From Desertivirga xinjiangensis (GTDB lineage: Bacteria > Bacteroidota > Bacteroidia > Sphingobacteriales > Sphingobacteriaceae): 64,000 nucleotides of DNA. The position numbers were made by a program, and so were the translations under genes. Below the pieces are notes generated by a model. The model was not told the origin of the DNA and made no database searches. It was given only the letters and a program-made list of their open reading frames with translations. Position 1 is the stretch's first letter. Every line of letters begins with the position of its first letter. The stretch covers positions 992,001 to 1,056,000 of the forward strand of contig NZ_JAFMZP010000001.1 of the NCBI RefSeq assembly GCF_024436435.1, given 5' to 3'. Below, in pieces: positions 47,400 through 56,371 of this stretch.

Positions 47400-48584
47400 T
47401 TAGGGTATTTTTACAAATTCTGTGGTAAGTGAAGTTCCAGTTAGCTTGCAGTTCTCAAAATAGCTTTTATCTGGAAATAAGCCAAACACCTCAAATAGTT
47501 CATCCTTTATGGCTTTGTTGGCCGGATTTCGTAAATCCCATTTAGCTGCGTAATGCTCAGACTTGTCAAACTCAAACCTGCCTTTGTTTTCAATAGATCG
47601 AATTATTTCTGTTGTGTCGTAATGAGGTCTAAAGCCAATTGAGTAATAGCCATATGGATTTTGATAAGTTGGGGTGTCGGCGCTTATATATTTGTAAAAC
47701 TTTTCATAAGGCAATTCCCTATGAATTAATCCCCATTGAAGAAACACTACTCGCCTTTGGTCAATACTTCTTCCATAAGAAATTGGAAAATCAAATTCTT
47801 CGTCTTTAATTTCGCGGTATCCTATAATTTCATACTCACCGTACAGAAGCAAGTTATCCATCATTAGGTCCGAGGGCAATTTGGGTTGAGCATCGAGAAG
47901 AGAAATGCTAACATCTTTTGTGGAAGATTGATAAATGAATAATTCAACAAAAACAGGAGGCCCCATGGGCAAAAATAAGCCATGTTCTTTTGGTATAAGT
48001 CCCTTCTTCCTAATCTTATTAATGTCAAGCAGAACTCTGCCAAAGCCATAGTTAGTTCTATTGAGTTTAAAGGCAAAATAATCCCCCGACTTAAACTTTA
48101 CATTTTTTCTTTTTGCATTTTTAAATTGTAGGATATCTTCCAAATGATTCTCGGGCGAGGTCTCAATAAACTCATTTATGAGCTCTTTAGGATCCTTCTC
48201 TGATTGTTTGTTGCTTTCCCAAAGAGTAGAATAAAAAGTAGTCTGAGTAGCATAGCTTCCAATCATTAAAGAACCACAACTAACATCTAAGTAGACTCCT
48301 GTAGGCCGTTGCTGTTCTAACACAGATGCTGTCAGCTTTTTTTCTTTGCCTTTAGCAGTTTTAGGAAGAAGAATGGTTCGATCACTGGTTAATTCGTTGT
48401 ATTGCTTCTCTATGTACTGCTTTTCCGTAGAAACAATGTGTCGTTTAATGATAGCACCTTCAAAATACAGAATACTTTCAGGCCTGTAAGTATCTCCTTT
48501 AAAAGAAACTTTTTCCCATTCAGGTTTTATTGCGTCAAGTCCAAAATACTGGCGTTGTTCATTAGTAAGTTCAAAGGGTATCAT
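47400..48584 (-). CDS. Imm26-like domain protein
   Basis: The 394-residue cytosolic product contains, near residues 165-215, KFKSGDYFAFKLNRTNYGFG with RVLLDI, which resembles the opening of Imm26 immunity-type domains (a Lys-x-Gly-Asp, Phe-Ala, Gly-Phe-Gly-Arg pattern). The flanking parts (N-terminal 150 residues and C-terminal half) are not recognised. Imm26 proteins usually protect against secreted polymorphic toxins, but no toxin gene is seen nearby. It precedes the large helical protein on the same strand with 147 bases between. Domain call is moderate; function is inferred. Confidence 0.55.
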   Translation of the reverse strand: MIPFELTNEQRQYFGLDAIKPEWEKVSFKGDTYRPESILYFEGAIIKRHIVSTEKQYIEKQYNELTSDRTILLPKTAKGKEKKLTASVLEQQRPTGVYLDVSCGSLMIGSYATQTTFYSTLWESNKQSEKDPKELINEFIETSPENHLEDILQFKNAKRKNVKFKSGDYFAFKLNRTNYGFGRVLLDINKIRKKGLIPKEHGLFLPMGPPVFVELFIYQSSTKDVSISLLDAQPKLPSDLMMDNLLLYGEYEIIGYREIKDEEFDFPISYGRSIDQRRVVFLQWGLIHRELPYEKFYKYISADTPTYQNPYGYYSIGFRPHYDTTEIIRSIENKGRFEFDKSEHYAAKWDLRNPANKAIKDELFEVFGLFPDKSYFENCKLTGTSLTTEFVKIP

Positions 48585-48708
48585 TCTGCTTCTGCTGTTA
48601 AATGGATTAATCTAGTTTGAATATAAAAAAATGTTAGGTACATTATGCTTCCGCTTCTTCCAGATATAGTTCATCCTCAAAATATAGGATATTCAAGGTA
48701 GCGTTTTC

Positions 48709-49780
48709 TCAATAATCATATATATGTTCTACAACTATACCATTATCTTCAAACGACCTCAATACAGCAGATAATTTCGGAACAGTAGTAACAATAGCAA
48801 TTCGTTCCATCCCCGGCTGGGTAAGGATAGGCTGAGTGAAGACAAGCTTTACATCGGGAGAACCTATGTTCTTTCCTTCTTTGGTTAGAACTGTAAGTAA
48901 TATTGCCGACCTGTTTCCCGCAATCTCTTTGAAGTTAATTCCTTTGTAGGCAGCTGCAATGGCTGCTTCTTTAAATGGAGCGTACCTTGGAAAATCAGTT
49001 AATATTCGACTTTCTAATATTTTTACTGATTTCACTCCACCAATGTCATCACCTTTAACAAAAGGTTTATCCAGTATTACTGCAGTGTTTAATAGAGCTT
49101 CTTCATAAGCCGATTCTGTTCCAAGTCCGATAAGCCATCCATAGCCAGCTTTTATAAGAAGTTCTGTTGTTAAATAATACCGGCGCTCCAGCTTTCTAAT
49201 GAGATGATCACCGGAAAGAGAAGTATTTGCCCACAAGTTTTTAAGCTGTGCCATGAAATCAAAGTCGTACCAAGGCGTAGTTTCTATAAAATCCACATAG
49301 CTCTGCGTATAACGGGCGTTAAATTTATCTTCTTCGGTTAAACTAGCTCCTGTATCTGTGAAATTTCCTAGCAAAGTTTCGTATAAAGATTTCAATCCAT
49401 ACTCCACAGTAGTACTAACTGCAATAACCCAAATCATTACATGATATCCTGTATTAAACTTGTAGTGGCCTTTTATCTGATTATAAACAAGACTATAGCC
49501 GTCCCAAAGCTGATGAACATGTTCTAAATAGGGAAAAGATGTTGAGGTACTGCTTTTAAAATATGCTGCTTGCTCGGCAGGACTGAAAACCAAAAACCAT
49601 TCAGGATAAGTAAGAAACGTTTGGTCTGCCGGTCTTTGATCTTTTATTATTAGCTAACCACGCCTTAGGAACTACCAACTCTTCACCTTCCGCAATTGTT
49701 GCAGGCTCTGGGTGTTTTAAATTGTAGGTAAGAAGCGCTAATAGTACTGCAACTAGTGTTAGTATCCGTAGTCTTCCCAT
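48709..49780 (-). pseudogene. Frameshifted gene for an anchored protein of unknown function
   Basis: The gene starts at ATG 49780, 2 bases after the methyltransferase stop, with an N-terminal membrane anchor (ILTLVAVLLALLTYNL). That frame stops at 49601. The +1-shifted frame carries the rest (DQRPADQTFLTYPEWFLVFS, then about 300 residues to 48709). Dropping one A from the AAAA run at 49642-49645 joins them as NNKDQRPADQ. A programmed shift, real decay and a sequencing error are all possible. The body has a hydrophobic stretch (YHVMIWVIAVSTTVEYGL) and is otherwise unrecognised. It probably works with the methyltransferase and oxidase of the same operon. Confidence 0.75.
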
Positions 49781-49782
49781 AC

Positions 49783-50640
49783 CTATTTAATAAATGACAT
49801 TAAGGTATTATCAGAGGGATCGTTCTTTTGCAAGATTCGTGCACCTGCATCTTTAAATCCTGCTAATGAAATGATGCGGCTCCACTCGTCAGCGGGCTTA
49901 AAGTTCTTAAAATCATTTAACTCAAATTCCCAGGATTCTTTCAAGCCGAGGTTAAATACGGTGTGTACTAAGGAAACAAATGTTGCCATCTCCTGAGTTT
50001 TAACATCGTGATCCCTTATTATAAATAATCCTCCAGGCCTTATTACGCGATAAAGCGATGCAATAAAAGGGGAGAGCTTATCTTCCGGACAATGATGTAG
50101 TCCTATATAGCAGGTAATTAAATCAAGACTTTCAGTAGCAATGTCACTTTCATTTATAGGAGAATACCCGTGTATATTCACAAACTTCCCTATACGGCTT
50201 AGCTGCCCACGCTCCATAATGTCTGCAGGAGAATTAGTTGGGGCAATATCATTTAGAAGATAAATAGGATTGCTTACCAGCACATGTTTTCTTAGTTCGC
50301 TGATATAACGCCCGGTAGAACCAATTTCCATATACCCTTGTAAACTCTTCCTGCCAGGCATTAGCGATAGAGTTTGCCTGGCAATTTCTTTCTTTTGTTT
50401 TTTGAGAGCTGGTAAAGCATAGGTTAGCTCGGATAAGAAAGGTTTTATTGTTGGAAGCTCTTTTTGAACTTGTTTATAAATCTGCTCATCGGTTGCTAAC
50501 TCCATGGTGCGGGTTTTAAGCAGATGATGAAATTTATCCTCAGGGTATAAATGAAAAACAACCTGGAGAAAACGATAAAACTCATCACTCCATTTTACGT
50601 CGGAAAATACAGCTTTAAATTCAGATGAATTAGTTTTCAT
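49783..50640 (-). CDS. Class I SAM-dependent methyltransferase
   Basis: The 285-residue cytosolic product has a Rossmann methyltransferase core: GYMEIGSTGRYISEL (motif I region), DLITCYIGLHHCPEDKLS (acidic motif and post-motif), and YRVIRPGGLFIIRDHD (motif III). The N-terminal 100 residues are helical and not recognised. It overlaps the upstream oxidase gene by 11 bases and is followed after 2 bases by the anchored unknown gene, so the three form a tight operon. The substrate is unknown; a small molecule or lipid modified by the oxidase is plausible. Confidence 0.85.
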   Translation of the reverse strand: MKTNSSEFKAVFSDVKWSDEFYRFLQVVFHLYPEDKFHHLLKTRTMELATDEQIYKQVQKELPTIKPFLSELTYALPALKKQKKEIARQTLSLMPGRKSLQGYMEIGSTGRYISELRKHVLVSNPIYLLNDIAPTNSPADIMERGQLSRIGKFVNIHGYSPINESDIATESLDLITCYIGLHHCPEDKLSPFIASLYRVIRPGGLFIIRDHDVKTQEMATFVSLVHTVFNLGLKESWEFELNDFKNFKPADEWSRIISLAGFKDAGARILQKNDPSDNTLMSFIK

Positions 50641-52393
50641 TTTGGTGATGGTATAAAGGTTTATAATAGGTATCCCATAAACTGTTTCTGAATTTATACT
50701 CGGGATCCAGCCTGGACTTTAATTCAAAAAGTTTCACAGCATGAGGATAAGCTTTATGAAATTGTTCTGCAGTAGGATGAATTTGGTAAGGCAAATAGTA
50801 ACAACCCTTTACTGCAATTACCGCATCTGCCAGTTTTCTTGTCCATACCGCAACCGCTTGTTTAGCTGCTTCATGAGTTTCTTGCTTGTAGTAAACCACA
50901 AAAGCAAACACTTCTTCTCTGGCCCAGGCAAGGTAAGTTCCGGGATCAGCCAGCGCATGCCGAACGGAAACGTTTAATACATTTACATTGTGCCTAATGA
51001 AGATTTCTGCCATACTTTTTGTAAACTCATCAAAATTATGCATCGGTACAAAGTACTCCAATAAAACATATGTGCTTGCAGTACGGGATTTTGGTTCAAG
51101 CTCTGCTACATCATACCCGGCTTCATAGTTTCGCCAATGAATTTTTTTACTTAGATAAAGAAGCGGATCGATTAGATATTGCCTACGCCATTTTCCGAAA
51201 GGAGTGGAGGTAAATGCCCATAAAAAGTAGCGCTCCAGCGGATAAGATTCTTTTAGCGGCATTAATCTTGTTTTAACCGTAGGCTTCTCTGTAGTTTCTT
51301 CCCATGTTATAGCTCTCATCTTTTTGTAATGAGGAGGATAAATATCTCCGTTATGAAAAACAGCTTTGGGATTATATCTTACATTATTGAAAAAGAAGTT
51401 AAGGTATTCCGTGTAATTCATTTGCCTGTTTACTCGTTTAATAGCAACATTATCGGCAAGTTGGAGTTCTGCACTAACGATTATACCGATTGCATTATAG
51501 CCGCCAATAGCAGCATAAAAAATCTCTTCATTTTTATTTTTAGTAGCTTCTATAAGGGAACCATCGGCCAGTACGACCTCAATGGATAGAACAGATAAAA
51601 CTACAGGTCCTAGTCCCATATATCTCCCATGGGCATTTACACTTAAGGCCCCTCCAACTGTGAAATTGGCATAGGTTTGCATTATTTTAATACTTAGATC
51701 AAAGGGGTCTATGTGTTTTTGAATATCACACCAACGTATTCCGGCTTCAACTTTGATGGTTTTCGCGTCTTTAGAAAAACTAAGAATTCGGTTCAAACGA
51801 CGCATGTCGATATGGAGGGTATCAGTACTGGCCGTTTGCCCGCCCATACTAAAACGTCCGCCTCCGATACTTAAAGGACCAATGCTAGTTTTGATAAGCT
51901 CGCAAAGTTCCATTACTGTTTCTGGTCGGGCTACTTTATTTACCAGTATAGGATTTAATTTGGTAACATCATCAATAATGCGTTCATCTTTCTTTAAATG
52001 CACTAACTTTTTGCCTTCATCATTTTTTAAATAGTCGGATTTGGTTCCGGGAACATTACTGTAGCGATTTTGTGTAACATCACCTTTTTTTAATCCCAGC
52101 ATATATAATAGCCATAGCGGACCAAAAACGGGAATCAGGGATGCTAATAACAAATAGCCAGATTTACCGGTATCGTGTAACCGTTTTGCTGAAACAGCAG
52201 CGCATACCCAAAATAGCATTGGATATAAAACCCATCCTATAGAAAGTCCTAAAACCCCAAGGAACAAATTATACATTACGTAAAATGTGCAGCATGCAAA
52301 TAGCATAGCTGTCCAGAATACAGACCTGGATATTCTTCCTCTCAATGTAAAAAGAAGATAACTAACAGGAAGTTTTTGTTTAAAGTCCATCAT
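50630..52393 (-). CDS. DUF805-FAD-dependent oxidase fusion
   Basis: The 587-residue product fuses two parts. Residues 1-125 form a DUF805-like membrane domain (LRGRISRSVFW; four hydrophobic segments; SAKRLHDTGKSGYLLLASLI). From about residue 150 there is a PCMH-type FAD-binding domain (GPLSIGGGRFSMGGQTAS; DMRRLNRILSF; VGGALSVNAHGRY) and then a C-terminal half like aldonolactone oxidases (ending near YKFRNSLWDTYYKPLYHHQ). The enzyme part likely oxidises a sugar lactone or alcohol, tethered to the inner membrane. I do not know this fusion as a common architecture. It heads the operon with the methyltransferase and frameshifted gene. Confidence 0.82.
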   Translation of the reverse strand: MMDFKQKLPVSYLLFTLRGRISRSVFWTAMLFACCTFYVMYNLFLGVLGLSIGWVLYPMLFWVCAAVSAKRLHDTGKSGYLLLASLIPVFGPLWLLYMLGLKKGDVTQNRYSNVPGTKSDYLKNDEGKKLVHLKKDERIIDDVTKLNPILVNKVARPETVMELCELIKTSIGPLSIGGGRFSMGGQTASTDTLHIDMRRLNRILSFSKDAKTIKVEAGIRWCDIQKHIDPFDLSIKIMQTYANFTVGGALSVNAHGRYMGLGPVVLSVLSIEVVLADGSLIEATKNKNEEIFYAAIGGYNAIGIIVSAELQLADNVAIKRVNRQMNYTEYLNFFFNNVRYNPKAVFHNGDIYPPHYKKMRAITWEETTEKPTVKTRLMPLKESYPLERYFLWAFTSTPFGKWRRQYLIDPLLYLSKKIHWRNYEAGYDVAELEPKSRTASTYVLLEYFVPMHNFDEFTKSMAEIFIRHNVNVLNVSVRHALADPGTYLAWAREEVFAFVVYYKQETHEAAKQAVAVWTRKLADAVIAVKGCYYLPYQIHPTAEQFHKAYPHAVKLFELKSRLDPEYKFRNSLWDTYYKPLYHHQNEN

Positions 52394-52482
52394 ACAGGAA
52401 TAGGTTTGGAAGGAATTCCCAAAACGAATATAATAGTAAAGATGATTGTTTTTGAATCCTTTACTAAATACACTTGTTTTGA

Positions 52483-53640
52483 TTAAATATTACTGTTAAT
52501 AAGCTCTATTAACCTTAGGCGATCCTTTGTCTTCATCGCCGGATACATTGGAAGATAGACCAGTTTTTCGAACTGTAGTTCATCAGAATGAATATCAGTT
52601 GTTGGCTTATTGCTTAATTTAACTAAACTCGAAGCTTTCGATGTCGCATCAAAGCCTTTCAATCTTAAAGTCTTAATTAACTTCTCAGGGTATGGAGCAT
52701 TAATTGGTAACACCCAAAACGTATGCTGAAGATTAGTATTCCCAACTTTAACTTGGTCTGGAAGATTATTAAGGATTTCAGATCCATATCCACTTCTTAG
52801 ATCTATAGATTCAGTCCTGAAATTCTTAATTTTTCTTTTAATCAATAAAATCAAGGGCAAAGAGGGTTTGATTCGAATTCTTTTAAATAGGTCTCCTTTC
52901 GGAAATCCTCTGGTAAAGCTAGATAAAACTTCATCGGGATCTTTTCCTCCAATCTTTATTAACTTATAGAATGCCGAGTAAAGAAACTTTGTACAAAGAA
53001 TTTTAATTACCAGAGCAACCAACAACTTTTTAATAAATATTTTTCTCTTCTGTATGGGATATGAGTTTTGAAGAGATAGAGCCTCTTTATAATGCTGCTG
53101 ATCCTTAATTATTAATATTGCCCCTCCTAATGCCGTGTTAGTTTTTATCATTCCAAAACTAAACATGACCACATCAGATAGTTTATTTCCCTGGTAGCTT
53201 CCTGTAAATGCTTGTGCACAGTCTTCAATAATAAACAATCCTTTCTGTTTTGCTATTTCAGCGAGTGAGGATATCTCTGAAATGCTACCAAACAAATGGG
53301 TAAAGATTACCGCCCTTGTTGAAGTATTGATACTGGCTTTAAAGCTCTCACTACTAATGGATAGGTTGTGCTTATTAACAGCTAGCGGTATAGCAACAAG
53401 TTTATGCGCCTTAATAATCTCAAACATTCCTGGAATGTTAATGTCGGCAATTAAGACTTCGCTTTCTGCGGGTAATTTTAACGTCTTAAGAACCAAATCA
53501 AAACCACTCCGAACTGAAAGACAGCATAAAGAATTAGGCCAGGCAAACTGCATAGGATAGTTTTGCGATAATGAGCAACTGTAATATAGCCCCGCAAAAA
53601 GATCCCGATAATGTATATCCAATCTACCTCTGGGAATCAT
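52483..53640 (-). CDS. DegT/DnrJ/EryC1/StrS-family PLP-dependent aminotransferase
   Basis: The 385-residue product has the fold-type I layout of sugar aminotransferases. IIEDCAQAFTGSYQGNK (PLP-phosphate and Asp region) and MFSFGMIKTNTALGGAIL with the likely PLP-binding Lys near residue 167 are seen, and LPMYPAM near the end. Family members aminate nucleotide-linked keto sugars, but some are non-catalytic or act on other carbonyls. The GEGG usually after the Lys is replaced by ALGG. It overlaps the WYL regulator stop by 4 bases (ATGA), so the two are translationally coupled. Confidence 0.82.
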   Translation of the reverse strand: MIPRGRLDIHYRDLFAGLYYSCSLSQNYPMQFAWPNSLCCLSVRSGFDLVLKTLKLPAESEVLIADINIPGMFEIIKAHKLVAIPLAVNKHNLSISSESFKASINTSTRAVIFTHLFGSISEISSLAEIAKQKGLFIIEDCAQAFTGSYQGNKLSDVVMFSFGMIKTNTALGGAILIIKDQQHYKEALSLQNSYPIQKRKIFIKKLLVALVIKILCTKFLYSAFYKLIKIGGKDPDEVLSSFTRGFPKGDLFKRIRIKPSLPLILLIKRKIKNFRTESIDLRSGYGSEILNNLPDQVKVGNTNLQHTFWVLPINAPYPEKLIKTLRLKGFDATSKASSLVKLSNKPTTDIHSDELQFEKLVYLPMYPAMKTKDRLRLIELINSNI

Positions 53641-54701
53641 TCACTCTCGCTTTCTGGTTCATATTCCTTTTTTTCAACTCCACTTCCTAAGTCATAACAC
53701 TCCAACGCCTTTTTTAAATTTTCTCGTATTCGCTTTACCAAGATTCGTGGTCCCAATACTCTTAGCTTACAGCCAAATCCCAATAGTTCCCTTTCCAGCT
53801 CAAAATTTATAATTACTCTGATGCTAAAGATCTTTCCCTCGGCATTTTCTGATAATATTTTCTGTGTATGGTGTAAGGGTTTTGTGATTACGTATGGAGC
53901 GTTTTCGTGATCAACCCTAAATACAACCTCACAATCTTTCTGGTTGGGAGATTTCGTTACTCCAAGTACGTCAGAATAATAAGTACTTAGGTCTACTAAT
54001 GTATTCTCAATGTAGTGTTCTTTTGCAGCTTCTTCTACAGCAACTATCCGATCAAGGGCCATAGTTAACAGGGGCTTGTTTTTCTGATGCGATAGGCATA
54101 GTACAAACCACCGGTTTCTATATTCTTTAAGTAAATAAGGACTTATACAAAATGTACTTGCTTGCCTTGCCTTAAAGGATTGATAGGTGATGCAGAGTAC
54201 TGTCTTTGAAATTATAGCTTTTCTGATGATCTCTATAAACTCAAGGCCTTTTAGATTGTCATTCTTTTCAAAATCAATTACTGAGGGGCTATGTGTTTTC
54301 TGTACATAGATCTTATCTTCTATCTTGCTCACCATTTCATTTACATCAGAAAAATGATTGAAGCCTTTAAACTGCTTCAGCAGATCTGCAACTTCAGTAA
54401 GAACCTGCATGTCCTGATTGGTAAGAGGAATATTAGTGATGCTGTAATTCTTGTCCGAATACGTGTAATATTTCTTATCCATCACAATTATCGGAGCTTC
54501 GTAACCCAGTTTATTACTGCGCATCATTTTGAGATCCGCCTGCACAGTACGCCTGCTTACACCTTTATCAATACCTTCATATTCATATAGAGCATCAGAA
54601 CAGGCCTCGATAAGGTCCTCTAAAGTCCATTTTTTATATCTGTTTTTTAAGCAGTTATCAATAGTCCGGTAACGGATAAGGGCGTTGCGGTTGACAGGCA
54701 T
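53637..54701 (-). CDS. WYL-domain transcriptional regulator, divergent from rtcB
   Basis: The 354-residue product has an N-terminal DNA-binding helix-turn-helix (about residues 10-75, GVSRRTVQADLKMM), a WYL domain near 165-235 (ISKTVLCITYQSFKARQAST; YLLKEYRNRWFVLCLSHQ), and a C-terminal extension (RVIINFELERELLGFGCKLR). WYL domains are thought to bind nucleic acids or nucleotides and control stress or defence genes. It is transcribed away from rtcB across a 97-base gap that holds the element shared with the TROVE gene. In Enterobacteria RtcR has this place; here the WYL protein probably does. Confidence 0.9.
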   Translation of the reverse strand: MPVNRNALIRYRTIDNCLKNRYKKWTLEDLIEACSDALYEYEGIDKGVSRRTVQADLKMMRSNKLGYEAPIIVMDKKYYTYSDKNYSITNIPLTNQDMQVLTEVADLLKQFKGFNHFSDVNEMVSKIEDKIYVQKTHSPSVIDFEKNDNLKGLEFIEIIRKAIISKTVLCITYQSFKARQASTFCISPYLLKEYRNRWFVLCLSHQKNKPLLTMALDRIVAVEEAAKEHYIENTLVDLSTYYSDVLGVTKSPNQKDCEVVFRVDHENAPYVITKPLHHTQKILSENAEGKIFSIRVIINFELERELLGFGCKLRVLGPRILVKRIRENLKKALECYDLGSGVEKKEYEPESESE

Positions 54702-54732
54702 CAGAAATAATTTTTAGAAATGTATAAATTAT

Positions 54733-54758
54733 TTTTCACTACGCAAAAAGATTGCGCA
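54733..54758 (+). promoter_or_regulatory. Shared 26-bp regulatory element, rtcB copy
   Basis: TTTTCACTACGCAAAAAG followed by ATTGCGCA. It includes the inverted repeat CGCAA-5-TTGCG. A copy differing at one base lies at 58347-58372 before the TROVE gene. Both end 11 bases before TCTTTGTRTCA. The spot covers the expected -33 region, as for an activator. Confidence 0.8.
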
Positions 54759-54798
54759 GGAGCAGAATTTCTTTGTGTCATTAAATATTAAAACAATC

Positions 54799-56253
54799 AT
54801 GGAAAAAGAGAAGGTCAGCAACAATGAATTGAAAGCATTAGGTATTAACGATGTGGAGATTCTGGTAAGCTTTAGTCGTGTAGCAAATGGTTTATTAAAA
54901 CATGCTGTAATGTCTAAACAGGATATTCTGGCTAATATGGAAGCCCTGATCGATGACCCGATGCCCTATGCTTTAAAGAAAGGCGGAAAGTTTAAGAATC
55001 TTGCCGAAAGCATTATTGCCTTACGTAAAGAAGGCAAGTTTTTAAAGCAACAACGAACAAATTTTAAACTGAAAGAGGAGATAGCAGACTTCCCGGTTTG
55101 GGGATTTGAACATATTGAGGTAGGTGCCTTAGCGCAAATGCGAACAGCAATCCAATTACCTATCGCGGTGGCAGGTGCATTAATGCCCGATGCGCATCAG
55201 GGTTATGGTTTGCCTATCGGCGGAGTGTTGGCCACTACGGCAAATACCATTATTCCTTTTGCAGTTGGAGTTGATATTGCCTGCAGGATGTGTTTAAGCA
55301 TCTTTGACCTTCCGGCAGAAACTATTGACAACGAAAACGATATGCTTAAAAATATATTGGTTGATAATACCTATTTCGGAATGGGGTGTACCACCAAATC
55401 CTATTTTGACAGTTCATTGTTCGATAGCAAAACATGGAGCGAAACTAAAGTCATCCGCTCTTTAAAGGATAAAGCTTATGCACAATTAGGAACCAGCGGA
55501 ACCGGTAACCACTTTGTAGAATGGGGCGAATTAAGTATTGCAGATGGTGCTTTAGCAGGAATTCCAGCAGGCAGGTATTTAGTCCTGTTATCTCACTCTG
55601 GTTCTCGTGGGTTTGGGGGGAGCGTGGCTGATCACTACAGCAAAATTGCCATGACTAAAACCAAGCTTCCTGCCGAAGCTAAACACTTAGCTTGGCTAGA
55701 CCTGGATAAAGATGAAGGACAAGAATACTGGATTGCCATGAACCTTGCCGGCGACTACGCAAGTGCAAACCACCATGAAATCCATAACAAAATTGCCCGT
55801 GCTCTAAATCATACACCATTAATGGTCATTGAGAATCACCACAACTTTGCCTGGAAAGAACAACTGGCAGACGGTACAGAAGTAATAGTTCACCGTAAAG
55901 GTGCAACTCCGGCCGGTGAAGGTGTGCTGGGTATCATCCCAGGATCGATGAGTACACCAGGTTTTGTTGTCCGTGGTAAAGGGGATGCGGCAAGTATTAA
56001 TTCTGCAAGCCACGGTGCAGGCAGGTTGATGAGCAGAAGTGCTGCTTTTAAAACTTTAGACAAATCTGTTATTGCAGCGAACCTAGTTGATAAGCGTATC
56101 ACCCTGATGGGAAGCGATATGGATGAAGCACCGATGGCTTACAAGGATATTCATGCGGTAATGGCTGCTCAGGAAAATTTAGTGGAGGTATTGGCAAAGT
56201 TTGAACCGAGGATTGTGAGAATGGCAGACCCGAGGGAAAAGCCGGAAGATTGA
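54799..56253 (+). CDS. rtcB: RtcB-family RNA ligase
   Basis: ATG 54799 gives 484 residues; a GTG at 54775 falls in the promoter region. RtcB joins 2',3'-cyclic phosphate or 3'-phosphate RNA ends to 5'-OH ends with GTP and Mn. Visible are PDAHQGYGLPIGGVLAT, FAVGVDIACRM (metal Asp and Cys), GTSGTGNHFVEWG, NHHNF, HRKGATPAGEGV and SASHGAGRLMSR, whose His (near residue 406) is guanylylated. The CRM replaces the more usual GCGM. It is flanked by a WYL regulator and, further on, by the TROVE gene and Y-like RNAs, as in known RNA-repair operons. Confidence 0.95.
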   Translation: MEKEKVSNNELKALGINDVEILVSFSRVANGLLKHAVMSKQDILANMEALIDDPMPYALKKGGKFKNLAESIIALRKEGKFLKQQRTNFKLKEEIADFPVWGFEHIEVGALAQMRTAIQLPIAVAGALMPDAHQGYGLPIGGVLATTANTIIPFAVGVDIACRMCLSIFDLPAETIDNENDMLKNILVDNTYFGMGCTTKSYFDSSLFDSKTWSETKVIRSLKDKAYAQLGTSGTGNHFVEWGELSIADGALAGIPAGRYLVLLSHSGSRGFGGSVADHYSKIAMTKTKLPAEAKHLAWLDLDKDEGQEYWIAMNLAGDYASANHHEIHNKIARALNHTPLMVIENHHNFAWKEQLADGTEVIVHRKGATPAGEGVLGIIPGSMSTPGFVVRGKGDAASINSASHGAGRLMSRSAAFKTLDKSVIAANLVDKRITLMGSDMDEAPMAYKDIHAVMAAQENLVEVLAKFEPRIVRMADPREKPED

Positions 56254-56325
56254 GTGGAGAACTTTTAGGGATAGGAGCTGGAGATCGTGAGATCTGTAGT
56301 TTACTTCGGATCAAAAATCTTTCGA

Positions 56326-56358
56326 TAGCTATTCCAGATTATAAACCTGGAATAGCTA
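56326..56358. terminator. Bidirectional terminator after rtcB
   Basis: TAGCTATTCCAG pairs perfectly with CTGGAATAGCTA across a 9-base loop. It sits between the rtcB stop and the convergent 183-residue gene. Confidence 0.7.
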
Positions 56359-56371
56359 ATGGGTAAGTTTA

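Noticed and set aside
45300-53640. Integrative element or prophage
   Set aside because: The region looks acquired, but no integrase, transposase, tRNA target or flanking repeats were seen, so its borders cannot be claimed.
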